Part shown: positions 1 through 5,153 of the stretch, one piece after another
Position numbering within the stretch: the first letter of the stretch is position 1
Layout of the letters: each line of letters starts with the position of its first letter
NCBI GenBank assembly: GCA_023389295.1
Contig: JAEWEO010000056.1
Span: 1 to 7,642 of the forward strand
DNA: 7,642 nucleotides
Source: Bacillota bacterium
Lineage (GTDB): Bacteria > Bacillota > Clostridia > Lachnospirales > Lachnospiraceae
Direction of reading: 5' to 3'
Notes under the pieces: model-generated
The model's database searches: none
The model's input: the letters and a program-made list of their open reading frames with translations, nothing else
What the model was told of the DNA's origin: nothing
Position numbers and translations under genes: made by a program

Positions 1-1277
1 GCCTAAAAGTCTTTGATGAGATAATAGGAGCATCTCCATATCTATATGGTATGGGAAGGCTACAACCTCAAGTAGGAGTTTTAGCTTGCGATGCTACCTG
101 GATGGAGGAATGGAATCCACGTTGGACCGCTCTAATGCAGGATGCATACAGTAATCACTGCTCTATAACAATCGTAGCCGATGCTCTGATAAATAAGCAT
201 CTAGTGCGAAAAATGCCTTTGCTAATCATACCTGAGAATCATCGAATTGCTAAGGCAACCTTAGAAGGTTTAATGGAATATGTCAGGGAAGGTGGTAAAA
301 TCATTCTATGGGGAAGCTTTGCTAAAACAGATGAAACTGAAAAACCTATCCCAGATGAAATGTTAGAGGAATTACTTCAACATCCGAATGTATGTTGTGA
401 GCAGGTACCGGTAATGAAGGAAAAACGTATGATAAGAGAACTTTTCCTTGCAGGTCCAGAGTATGGTATAGCAGGACCAAGATTCCTGTTAAATCCCATT
501 TCCTTTGAGGAACTGGAGAAAACTATATACAGGCATGCACCAGAATGCATTTTAAAGCCTGCAATCCTTAACTCTAAGGAGAAGCTAGATGATGTCAATG
601 TATATGTACTAACGGATCGTAGTAGCTTAATCTATGTCTTTATTAATAATGTATCAACACCGGTAAAATTTCAATTTAGGCCGGATGAAAGACTGATTCA
701 TAATTATTCGATGATGGACGTCCTTACAGAGGCAGAGATAGGAGAGGAAATTCGTCTTGAGGGCAATGCAACTAAGATGGTATGGGTGTATGAAAAAGTT
801 ACTGAGGCTGAAGTAGAGGAAAAGGTTTTTAGAGCGGAAAATGCATTTGAAGCATGGCAGGAACTTGGCGCAGATGTCTCAGCCCTTAGGCTAAATTATG
901 CCAATATTTTATCAGGACCTTATACTCATAAGAAAAATTCTTTGGCAAATACACTACTACAATCGCTAGCTATTAAACCCGAATATACAGTTAACACCAA
1001 AGGCCTGCATATTCGTGTGAAAGTATATAATTCAACGAATGAGGCACTATCCGGATTGAAAGTTACATTCCGAATTACACCCGGTACCTTTGAGCGATTC
1101 GAATGTATAGAGGAGAATGCAGAGTACCATTGTGAGATACCAAAAAAAGAACTCCCTACCTATTATGACGTAAAGCAGCAAAAATATCTCCCGGTAGGAG
1201 GAAGAATACGTCTGATCATTGATGCAGAGGGCTATAATCTGCAAGGTGGTTGTGTGATTAATGTTGACCTCGACTAG
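1..1277 (+). CDS. C-terminal part of a probable glycoside-hydrolase-like protein (5' end outside the window)
   Basis: The frame is open from the left edge (first full codon at position 3), so the ATG at 51 is internal and has no ribosome binding site; 424 residues are visible. Visible residues about 24-115 look like an alpha/beta flavodoxin or class-I-amidotransferase-like fold: a beta strand at VGVLACDATW, then MPLLIIPENHRI, then a helix followed by GGKIILWGS. This pattern resembles the middle (trimerisation) domain of GH42-type beta-galactosidases. The rest is beta-rich with no signal peptide or membrane segment, as in C-terminal beta domains of such enzymes (for example VYVLTDRSSLIYVFINN). 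The catalytic domain would lie upstream of the window, so no active-site residue can be checked. A cytoplasmic carbohydrate-acting enzyme is an inference from fold-like patterns only. The gene ends 51 bp before a terminator and belongs to the host chromosome, not to the element. Confidence 0.6.
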   Translation, partial: LKVFDEIIGASPYLYGMGRLQPQVGVLACDATWMEEWNPRWTALMQDAYSNHCSITIVADALINKHLVRKMPLLIIPENHRIAKATLEGLMEYVREGGKIILWGSFAKTDETEKPIPDEMLEELLQHPNVCCEQVPVMKEKRMIRELFLAGPEYGIAGPRFLLNPISFEELEKTIYRHAPECILKPAILNSKEKLDDVNVYVLTDRSSLIYVFINNVSTPVKFQFRPDERLIHNYSMMDVLTEAEIGEEIRLEGNATKMVWVYEKVTEAEVEEKVFRAENAFEAWQELGADVSALRLNYANILSGPYTHKKNSLANTLLQSLAIKPEYTVNTKGLHIRVKVYNSTNEALSGLKVTFRITPGTFERFECIEENAEYHCEIPKKELPTYYDVKQQKYLPVGGRIRLIIDAEGYNLQGGCVINVDLD

Positions 1278-1328
1278 TATAGAGATGATATAATTTCACA
1301 GGTAAAGTATTATAAATTAAAATATTTC

Positions 1329-1378
1329 GGCGCATTACAGGATAACTTAATTGTTTTGTTGTGATGCGTCTTTTATTT
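1329..1378 (+). terminator. Rho-independent terminator after the glycosidase-like gene
   Basis: GGCGCATTAC (1329-1338) pairs with GTGATGCGTC (1361-1370): 10 bp including two G-U pairs, around a 22-nt AT-rich loop, followed directly by TTTTATTT. The position 51 bp after the stop at 1277 fits termination of the upstream gene. The long loop makes it somewhat weaker than a compact hairpin. Confidence 0.65.
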
Positions 1379-1433
1379 GTATGTAAGCAAAAGGAGCAAT
1401 GCATATTCAGCTCATTATGTAGTAAAATATTGC

Positions 1434-1462
1434 TTGACAGATGTGATATGTCGTATTAATAT
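1434..1462 (+). promoter_or_regulatory. Promoter for the acetyltransferase gene
   Basis: A perfect TTGACA (1434-1439), a 17-bp spacer, then TAATAT (1457-1462, 4 of 6 to consensus). Transcription would start near 1469, leaving an untranslated leader of about 100 nt before the ATG at 1568. No clear riboswitch or attenuator hairpin is visible in that leader. The rest of the 1379-1567 gap holds nothing else recognisable. Confidence 0.55.
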
Positions 1463-1567
1463 TTTAGTAATTTTACACTCAAATACATGGAAAATGAACC
1501 ACCTTAGTTTACATGTTATGATGCGTAGAGTTTAGATACAAAAGAAATGGATACAGGAGGGAAATAC

Positions 1568-2065
1568 ATGGAGTTATTGATCCGACCAATGATCAAGGAA
1601 GACTGGGAAGCTGTGGCCTCTATCTTTAAAGAGGGGATTGACATGAAGACAGCAACCTTCCATACTGAGGTACCTACTTATGAAGTGTGGGATCAATCCC
1701 ATCTTAAGGCATGTCGTTTTGTGGCAATAGTAGATGATGTAATTGCAGGATGGGTCGCACTTACCCCTTATAGTAGCCGCTGTGTCTATTCTGGGGTAGC
1801 TGAAGTAAGTGTATATATAAAAACAGAATTTCGGGGAAAACAGGTAGGAAAGAGATTGTTGGAGGAGTTAGTTCGGTCCTCAGAGGATAACGGTATTTGG
1901 ACCCTCCAATCCGGTATTTTAGAAAACAACATCGCTAGTATTGCACTACATAAAAGTATAGGATTTCGTATGGTTGGCTATCGAGAGAAACTTGGAAGGG
2001 ATCCTAACGGAGAATGGCAGAACACAGTTATTATGGAGAGAAGAAGCAGTATAGTTGGATGTTAA
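1568..2065 (+). CDS. GNAT N-acetyltransferase, phosphinothricin/methionine-sulfoximine type
   Basis: 165 residues, close to the usual 160-185 of this family. The start is ATG 1568, placed 7 nt after AGGAGG (1555-1560); an in-frame ATG at 1547 lies before that site and has none of its own. Family landmarks are in order: RPMIKEDWEAV at the N-terminus, GVAEVSVYI (residues 76-84, with the conserved Glu79), the acetyl-CoA loop RGKQVGKRLLEEL (89-101), the N/LH/GF block (ILENNIASIALHKSIGFRMVGYREK, split here as ILENNIAS, IALHKSIGF at 125-133, and RMVGYREK), and the terminal block GEWQNTVIMERRS (148-160). The acetyl-CoA loop has Gln92 where RxxGxG would have Gly. Related enzymes transfer acetyl from acetyl-CoA to the amino group of phosphinothricin, methionine sulfoximine or sulfone; the substrate here is unknown. 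It is a single-gene unit with its own promoter, in chromosomal DNA next to the element. Confidence 0.85.
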   Translation: MELLIRPMIKEDWEAVASIFKEGIDMKTATFHTEVPTYEVWDQSHLKACRFVAIVDDVIAGWVALTPYSSRCVYSGVAEVSVYIKTEFRGKQVGKRLLEELVRSSEDNGIWTLQSGILENNIASIALHKSIGFRMVGYREKLGRDPNGEWQNTVIMERRSSIVGC

Positions 2066-2075
2066 TGTTAAAAAT

Positions 2076-2104
2076 AAAAGGATAGTCAAAGTGACTATCC
2101 TTTT
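2076..2104. terminator. Bidirectional intrinsic terminator shared by the acetyltransferase and the tRNA-Thr remnant
   Basis: A perfect 13-bp stem, AAAAGGATAGTCA (2076-2088) with TGACTATCCTTTT (2092-2104), and a 3-nt loop. On the plus strand it starts 10 nt after the acetyltransferase stop and ends in TTTT. On the minus strand the stem is followed by TTTTATTTTT, and it sits directly after the 3' end of the tRNA remnant, so it was most likely the terminator of the intact tRNA gene before integration. Confidence 0.8.
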
Positions 2105-2106
2105 AA

Positions 2107-2148
2107 GCTGGAAATGGGATTTGAACCCACGGCTTCCTCATTACGAGT
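2107..2148 (-). other. Attachment site: 3' half of a tRNA-Thr(CGU) gene
   Basis: Read on the minus strand this is a tRNA from the anticodon loop to the 3' end: loop CTCGTAA (2147-2141, anticodon CGT at 2145-2143), anticodon 3' stem TGAGG (2140-2136), variable loop AAGCC, T-stem GTGGG and CCCAT around the T-loop TTCAAAT (2125-2119), and acceptor strand TTCCAGC (2113-2107), without an encoded CCA. The 5' side that should read CCTCA to pair with TGAGG is instead ...TTTGCGA, so homology stops at about 2148. No D-arm or 5' acceptor strand follows. This is the expected remnant when an integrase crosses over in an anticodon loop: the chromosomal 3' end is displaced here and a copy carried by the element rebuilds the gene at the far end. 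Confidence 0.85.
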
Positions 2149-2241
2149 CGCAAAAAGGTCATATTGTATGATGGTATGAAATACTATAATGCCTGATTTT
2201 ACAGGGTTTTATAAACTTTGCTTATTCTAAAACCTAATAAG

Positions 2242-2286
2242 AAATGGTAACTATTTGTGATTTTAGTTACCATTTAGTTATCATCT
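2242..2286. repeat. Inverted and direct 10-bp repeats after the integrase: candidate arm-type sites and/or int terminator
   Basis: Three copies of one 10-bp motif: ATGGTAACTA (2244-2253, inverted), TAGTTACCAT (2264-2273) and TAGTTATCAT (2275-2284). The last two are direct repeats with an 11-bp period, 9 of 10 identical. The first two form a 12-bp stem (2242-2253 with 2264-2275) that could end integrase transcription on the minus strand, although the following TTTCTTATT is a weak tail. Motif repeats one helical turn apart, between the integrase gene and its attachment site, also fit arm-type integrase binding. A further inverted pair, GGTTTTA (2205-2211) and TAAAACC (2228-2234), lies in the same gap. 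Nothing else is visible between 2149 and 2286. Confidence 0.45.
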
Positions 2287-3582
2287 CTATGCTTGATTAA
2301 TCAAGATATTGCCTAATACATCCGCTGCTTTTTCATCTGATTTTTTGAGACTATGAGCGTATATGTTCATAGTGGTACTGGTCTGAGCATGTCCAAGGCG
2401 TGCAGATACGGTCCTTACATCAACATTCTCTGAGATTAGAAGAGTAGCACTTGTGTGTCTTAAACCATGCATAGGAATATCAGGTATCTTCTTTGAGTCA
2501 TCTTCTACAGTAGCATTATACTTCTTAATAATGTCTTTAAATGTGCCATATGGGGTAGCAAGATGCATCTGTGAGCCATTCCATTGAATAAATACATGAT
2601 TATCACCTATCCATTGATCTCCGATTGATAACTTGTACTCCAATTGTTCAGTTCGGTACTTTTTAATCAGATCCATAATAGGTCCAGGGATAGTTATTTC
2701 GCGAATGGAGCTCTTATTTTTAGGGGACTTAGTTATCATCTGCTTATTTACATATCCAGTAGATTTATTGATATTAATTGTTCTATTGTCGAAATCTATG
2801 TCGCTCCAGGTAAGAGCGATTAGTTCACCTCGGCGCATTCCGGTGAATAAGGCTAGATTAAAGAATACCTTGAATTGTGTAGGTATGGATCTTGTCTCCG
2901 TATACTCTGCAACATGATATTTTTTCCCAGTATCATCTATTCTATCGTGAGCTTTATAAGTTGTTGAGTACTCCATATTAAGAGCTTTTAGGAATGTTTC
3001 AGCTTGTTCTAATGTAAAATGCTTTACTTCATTAGTTATCCTTTTATCCCTAGGGGGTGCAACTCTATCACATGGATTAGATTCAATGACCTGCCAAAGA
3101 ACAGCAGTTTTTAAGATACTACTTATTACAGCGTGGCATTTCTTGATTGTAGAAGGACTGTAACCACCTTCTTTACCATCTTTTCTAACTCCATCTTCCA
3201 ATAGATTATTGTAAAAGCTCTGGAGGTGCATTGGTTGAATTTTAGAAAGCTTTAAATGGCCAAGTGCCGGCATTATCTTCTGATCTAACATTTCTTTATA
3301 TGCTGAAAATGTGGTCCTCTGTAATTGTTGCTCGGCATAATCTTTAAGCCAGGAATCAGCAAAATCCTTTAGTGTTATCTTTTCACCTTTTAAATACTTG
3401 CCATTCTTAACTCTTTCCTCAAATTCAAATACGAATTTTTCAAGAGCTTTTTGTTGCTGTTTTGGTGTCATAGTAGAGTCAGGGATAAAAGTAGTTGTTT
3501 CTTGTATCTTTTTTCCGTAAACATCATAACCATTGCTAACTAAAATACGATACCCGTTACCTCGCTTAGTTATAGAAGCCAT
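2287..3582 (-). CDS. int: Tyrosine-type site-specific integrase
   Basis: 431 residues, starting at ATG 3582 after AAGGAG with 9-nt spacing. Residues about 1-60 form the N-terminal arm-binding region (MASITKRGNGYRILVSNGYD), about 68-170 the SAM-like core-binding domain (KDFADSWLKDY ... SNPCDRV), and about 185-425 the catalytic domain. The catalytic residues are all present: Arg250 in TGMRRGEL, Lys285 in the TKSPKNKSS beta hairpin, His372 and Arg375 in HGLRH, His398 in LGHAQ, and the nucleophile Tyr408 in MNIYAH. The protein is therefore likely active in integration and, with an excisionase, excision. Its closest general type is the Int of Tn916-like elements and Firmicutes phages. It lies 138 bp from the tRNA-Thr crossover point, pointing towards the site it should recombine. 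No strong dedicated promoter was found, so it may be read partly through from the repressor gene. Confidence 0.96.
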   Translation of the reverse strand: MASITKRGNGYRILVSNGYDVYGKKIQETTTFIPDSTMTPKQQQKALEKFVFEFEERVKNGKYLKGEKITLKDFADSWLKDYAEQQLQRTTFSAYKEMLDQKIMPALGHLKLSKIQPMHLQSFYNNLLEDGVRKDGKEGGYSPSTIKKCHAVISSILKTAVLWQVIESNPCDRVAPPRDKRITNEVKHFTLEQAETFLKALNMEYSTTYKAHDRIDDTGKKYHVAEYTETRSIPTQFKVFFNLALFTGMRRGELIALTWSDIDFDNRTININKSTGYVNKQMITKSPKNKSSIREITIPGPIMDLIKKYRTEQLEYKLSIGDQWIGDNHVFIQWNGSQMHLATPYGTFKDIIKKYNATVEDDSKKIPDIPMHGLRHTSATLLISENVDVRTVSARLGHAQTSTTMNIYAHSLKKSDEKAADVLGNILINQA

Positions 3583-3595
3583 TGCATCATTCTCC

Positions 3596-3624
3596 TTTTC
3601 ATTTAAAGTGATTTATGATACAAT
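3596..3624 (+). promoter_or_regulatory. Candidate rightward promoter between int and the repressor
   Basis: TTTTCA (3596-3601, 4 of 6), a 17-bp spacer and TACAAT (3619-3624, 5 of 6), reading away from the integrase. The predicted start is near 3631, only about 67 bp before a good plus-strand terminator. No coding gene lies on this strand here. The match alone is modest; the pairing with the terminator is what makes it notable. Confidence 0.35.
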
Positions 3625-3653
3625 AGCACTTGTCTAGGGTGATAATGTATCAT
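3615..3653. repeat. Inverted repeat upstream of the integrase
   Basis: ATGATACA (3615-3622) and TGTATCAT (3646-3653) are exact 8-bp inverse copies with a 23-bp spacer. The left arm overlaps the candidate -10 box at 3619-3624 and both lie in the leader region of int. It could be an operator bound by a dimer or a hairpin in the int leader RNA; the sequence does not decide. Confidence 0.4.
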
Positions 3654-3698
3654 TCTTATGCAGCTCTTTGGTGTTGGTAGCACCGGGAGCTGTTTTTT
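3631..3698 (+). ncRNA. Candidate short plus-strand RNA between int and the repressor gene
   Basis: Inferred transcript from the candidate promoter at 3596-3624 to the terminator at 3661-3698, about 67 nt, opposite in direction to both neighbouring genes. It contains no open frame of useful length with a ribosome binding site. It would be antisense to a transcript that reads from the repressor into int, so a role in limiting integrase expression is possible. The promoter is weak and no family was recognised. Confidence 0.3.
3661..3698 (+). terminator. Plus-strand intrinsic terminator between two minus-strand genes
   Basis: CAGCTC (3661-3666) pairs with GAGCTG (3687-3692), and inside it GGTG (3670-3673) pairs with CACC (3681-3684); a run of six T follows at 3693-3698. 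Only the plus strand has the T run. The T run overlaps the repressor stop codon. Since both adjacent genes are on the minus strand, it must end some other transcript. Confidence 0.65.
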
Positions 3699-4344
3699 AT
3701 TCTTTATCAGCTTTATTAAATTTGGAAATCACGATATCTGAATTTGGTCTAGTATTATTCATATAATTTAAAAATTTCTTAAAGTTTTCCAATTCATCCT
3801 TTGATAATCCCATTCTTTCATAGCTATTTAGTAGTACATTATCTATTTCGTCATTATCAGGTTTATTGGCGAAAACTCCTAAAATTACTTGATTGACCAT
3901 AGCATACTCATCTAAATTAAAATATTTTTCTAATAATCTTTGCTCATGATACTTTGGGAACACTTCTCCACTTACCCACTTTTGAATAGTTTCTTTATCG
4001 ATATTTAAATCCTTAGCCAAGGTTGTTAAATCAATACGATAATAACCAATTAAATAATTTAGGTTATTAGAAAAGTTTTTTTTGTTTATATTTTGCTTAT
4101 AATCATATTCATTGATAATATCCATGTAATCGATAAAATGAGTGGAATCAGAGTCAACTAATTCAGTAATATCAATATCTAAACAGGATGCTATTTTTAA
4201 TAGTATCCCTGGATCTACCTTTTCACTATCTCTTTTAGTGATAGAATATAGCGTATTCAATGAGATTCCCGTTCTCGTTGAAAGTTCTTTAATAGATGTA
4301 TTTTTCTCTTTTAGCAATTTTTTTATTTTAACACCATAGCCCAT
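3697..4344 (-). CDS. Xre-family repressor with two helix-turn-helix domains
   Basis: 215 residues, ATG 4344 placed 10 nt after AGGAGG (4360-4355). Residues 1-64 form a typical Xre/Cro-type DNA-binding domain (GVKIKKLLKEKNTSIKEL, GISLNTLYSITK, LDIDITELVD). A second, more divergent HTH-like unit occupies about 89-145 (NFSNNLNYLIGYYRIDLTTL, NIDKETIQKWVSGEVFPKYH, YFNLDEYAM). The C-terminal 160-215 is acidic, helical and unassigned. There is no LexA-like Ser-Lys peptidase domain and no HExxH motif, so induction by RecA-stimulated self-cleavage is not supported; removal by a separate protease or antirepressor is an inference. Divergent from the Cro-like gene across a three-operator region, it is the expected repressor keeping the rightward operon silent. 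It may be co-transcribed with int downstream. Confidence 0.85.
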   Translation of the reverse strand: MGYGVKIKKLLKEKNTSIKELSTRTGISLNTLYSITKRDSEKVDPGILLKIASCLDIDITELVDSDSTHFIDYMDIINEYDYKQNINKKNFSNNLNYLIGYYRIDLTTLAKDLNIDKETIQKWVSGEVFPKYHEQRLLEKYFNLDEYAMVNQVILGVFANKPDNDEIDNVLLNSYERMGLSKDELENFKKFLNYMNNTRPNSDIVISKFNKADKE

Positions 4345-4367
4345 GAAAGTATATCCTCCTTTCCTTT

Positions 4368-4396
4368 ATTAAAACATAAGTTTATCGATTTGTAAA
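4368..4396 (-). promoter_or_regulatory. Leftward promoter of the repressor gene
   Basis: Read on the minus strand: TTTACA (4396-4391, 5 of 6), a 17-bp spacer and TTTAAT (4373-4368, 5 of 6). Transcription would start near 4361, immediately before the repressor's AGGAGG at 4360-4355, giving a very short leader. An inverted pair AGTTTA (4379-4384) and TAAACT (4393-4398) overlaps the -35 box and could be an extra control site. Confidence 0.6.
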
Positions 4397-4403
4397 CTAA
4401 AAA

Positions 4404-4418
4404 TAGTGCAACGCATTA
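4404..4418. promoter_or_regulatory. Operator O1 of the switch region
   Basis: TAGTGC-AAC-GCATTA, one mismatch from the perfect palindrome TAGTGC-N3-GCACTA. It lies between the two divergent -35 boxes, 7 bp upstream of the repressor promoter's -35 and 8 bp upstream of the rightward -35. As the weakest copy nearest the repressor promoter it could mediate autoregulation. Confidence 0.65.
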
Positions 4419-4426
4419 ATTATCTA

Positions 4427-4455
4427 TTGACAATTAGTGCTGAGCACTATATAAT
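4427..4455 (+). promoter_or_regulatory. Strong rightward early promoter
   Basis: Perfect TTGACA (4427-4432), exactly 17 bp, perfect TATAAT (4450-4455). The start would be near 4462, about 40 nt before the Cro-like ATG. Operator O2 fills the spacer and O3 sits just after the start, so bound repressor should block it. It should drive the tight operon 4501-6453. Confidence 0.9.
4435..4449. promoter_or_regulatory. Operator O2 inside the rightward promoter
   Basis: Perfect palindrome TAGTGC-TGA-GCACTA centred at 4442, lying wholly between the -35 and -10 boxes. The centre is 31 bp from O1 and 32 bp from O3, about three helical turns each way. Confidence 0.8.
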
Positions 4456-4466
4456 GCACCTATAGA

Positions 4467-4481
4467 TAGTGCGATGCACTA
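4467..4481. promoter_or_regulatory. Operator O3 after the rightward start point
   Basis: Perfect palindrome TAGTGC-GAT-GCACTA centred at 4474, about 5 bp downstream of the predicted start and just before the ribosome binding site of the Cro-like gene. The same half-sites as O2 with a different 3-bp centre indicate one recognising protein. Confidence 0.8.
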
Positions 4482-4500
4482 ATAGGAAGGAGTGGCGCAT

Positions 4501-4704
4501 ATGGAACTAAGTATTACTAAACTTAAAATAGCTTTAGCGAGAAAATCTATGAATATCACAGATTTATCATTGGCTTCTGGAGTTTCTTGTAATACAATCA
4601 ATAGTTGGCTCAAGAGATCTGGAAAGAGAAATCCAACTACAAAAGCACTTGGAAAAATTGCTAATGCACTTGATGTTGATGTGACTGAATTAATCGAAGA
4701 TTAG
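4501..4704 (+). CDS. Small Cro/CI-type helix-turn-helix regulator
   Basis: 67 residues made almost entirely of one Xre HTH domain: NITDLSLASGVSCNTINSWL at about 18-37, followed by TKALGKIANALDVDVTELIE, the standard closing helices. The start is ATG 4501, 8 nt after AAGGAG (4487-4492). A GTG at 4492 is in frame but overlaps that ribosome binding site, so it is not used. As the first gene of the rightward operon, divergent from the repressor, it is placed like phage Cro and probably binds the same TAGTGC-type operators to hold down the repressor promoter. That binding is inferred from position; an activator role for the operon is the alternative. Confidence 0.88.
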   Translation: MELSITKLKIALARKSMNITDLSLASGVSCNTINSWLKRSGKRNPTTKALGKIANALDVDVTELIED

Positions 4705-4717
4705 AAAGGAGATAATA

Positions 4718-4885
4718 TTGGGTGTTCAAGATTTTAAGCAAGTAATGGCTGAGCATATAACCAAAGAAGAAAAACGGTTAGGCGTTGGGAGTCCGGATTT
4801 TATGGAACGGCATAATGAAATCATGGATAGTTGTAATAAGCAGCTTCTCAGAGATTTAATGATGGAGCAAAGAGAAGGGATGTGA
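4718..4885 (+). CDS. Small protein of unknown function, TTG start
   Basis: 55 residues from TTG 4718, placed 6 nt after AAAGGAG (4705-4711), to TGA 4883-4885. The frame starts 14 nt after the Cro-like gene and ends 4 nt before the next start, filling the gap in a tight operon, which supports it more than its length does. The product (GVQDFKQVMAEHITKEEKRL at the N-terminus, then a Met-rich acidic-basic helix ending MMEQREGM) is charged and probably helical, with no membrane segment or recognised motif. An internal ATG (codon 10) has no binding site. Confidence 0.65.
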   Translation: MGVQDFKQVMAEHITKEEKRLGVGSPDFMERHNEIMDSCNKQLLRDLMMEQREGM

Positions 4886-4889
4886 TTAA

Positions 4890-5141
4890 ATGGCATGTGT
4901 TAGCCGTATGAGAACAATTAAACAATGTCTAGAGTACTTTAAAAAAGAAGATCCAGACAGCAGTATTAGTGAGTATTATCTAAGGATACTTGTAAAGCAA
5001 AATAAAGTTCCGGTATTTTACGCAGGTAGAAAGCAGCTTATTAATCTAGATAAGCTTATTGACTATCTTAATAGCGAACCTTTAGAAGAAGAGGAAATAC
5101 CATTCAATAACTATGGCAAGATAAGAAAAGTTATGGAATAA
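4890..5141 (+). CDS. Excisionase-like winged-helix DNA-binding protein
   Basis: 83 residues. Residues about 27-60 match the MerR/excisionase-type winged helix (HTH_17-like): recognition helix EYYLRILVKQNKV, a short wing PVFYAGRKQLINL, then the closing helix DKLIDYL. The tail (62-83) is acidic then basic. The start ATG 4890 has a weak upstream AAGGG (4875-4879, 10-nt spacing); Met7 at 4908 is an alternative start without a binding site. Small proteins of this fold in such elements are often recombination directionality factors (Xis) or local regulators. Its place in the repressed early operon, rather than beside int, would make excision follow induction; that role is inferred. Confidence 0.7.
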   Translation: MACVSRMRTIKQCLEYFKKEDPDSSISEYYLRILVKQNKVPVFYAGRKQLINLDKLIDYLNSEPLEEEEIPFNNYGKIRKVME

Positions 5142-5153
5142 GCAGGTGAGTGA

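Noticed and set aside
51..53. ATG as start of the first gene
   Set aside because: The same frame is open through to the left edge (from codon 3-5) and no ribosome binding site precedes 51, so the gene starts outside the window.
1399..1422. Seven-codon leader peptide after GGAG upstream of the acetyltransferase
   Set aside because: The spacing from GGAG to ATG is only 2 nt, and it ends before the promoter at 1434-1462, so it would not lie on the acetyltransferase mRNA.
2728..2742. Another TTAGTTATCATCT copy, inside the integrase gene, as an extra arm site
   Set aside because: It is identical to 2274-2286 but lies within conserved catalytic-domain coding sequence, far from the attachment site, in AT-rich DNA; chance is sufficient.
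2633..2917. Plus-strand open frame opposite the integrase
   Set aside because: It is a shadow of the integrase coding sequence, has no ribosome binding site, and its product shows no domain.
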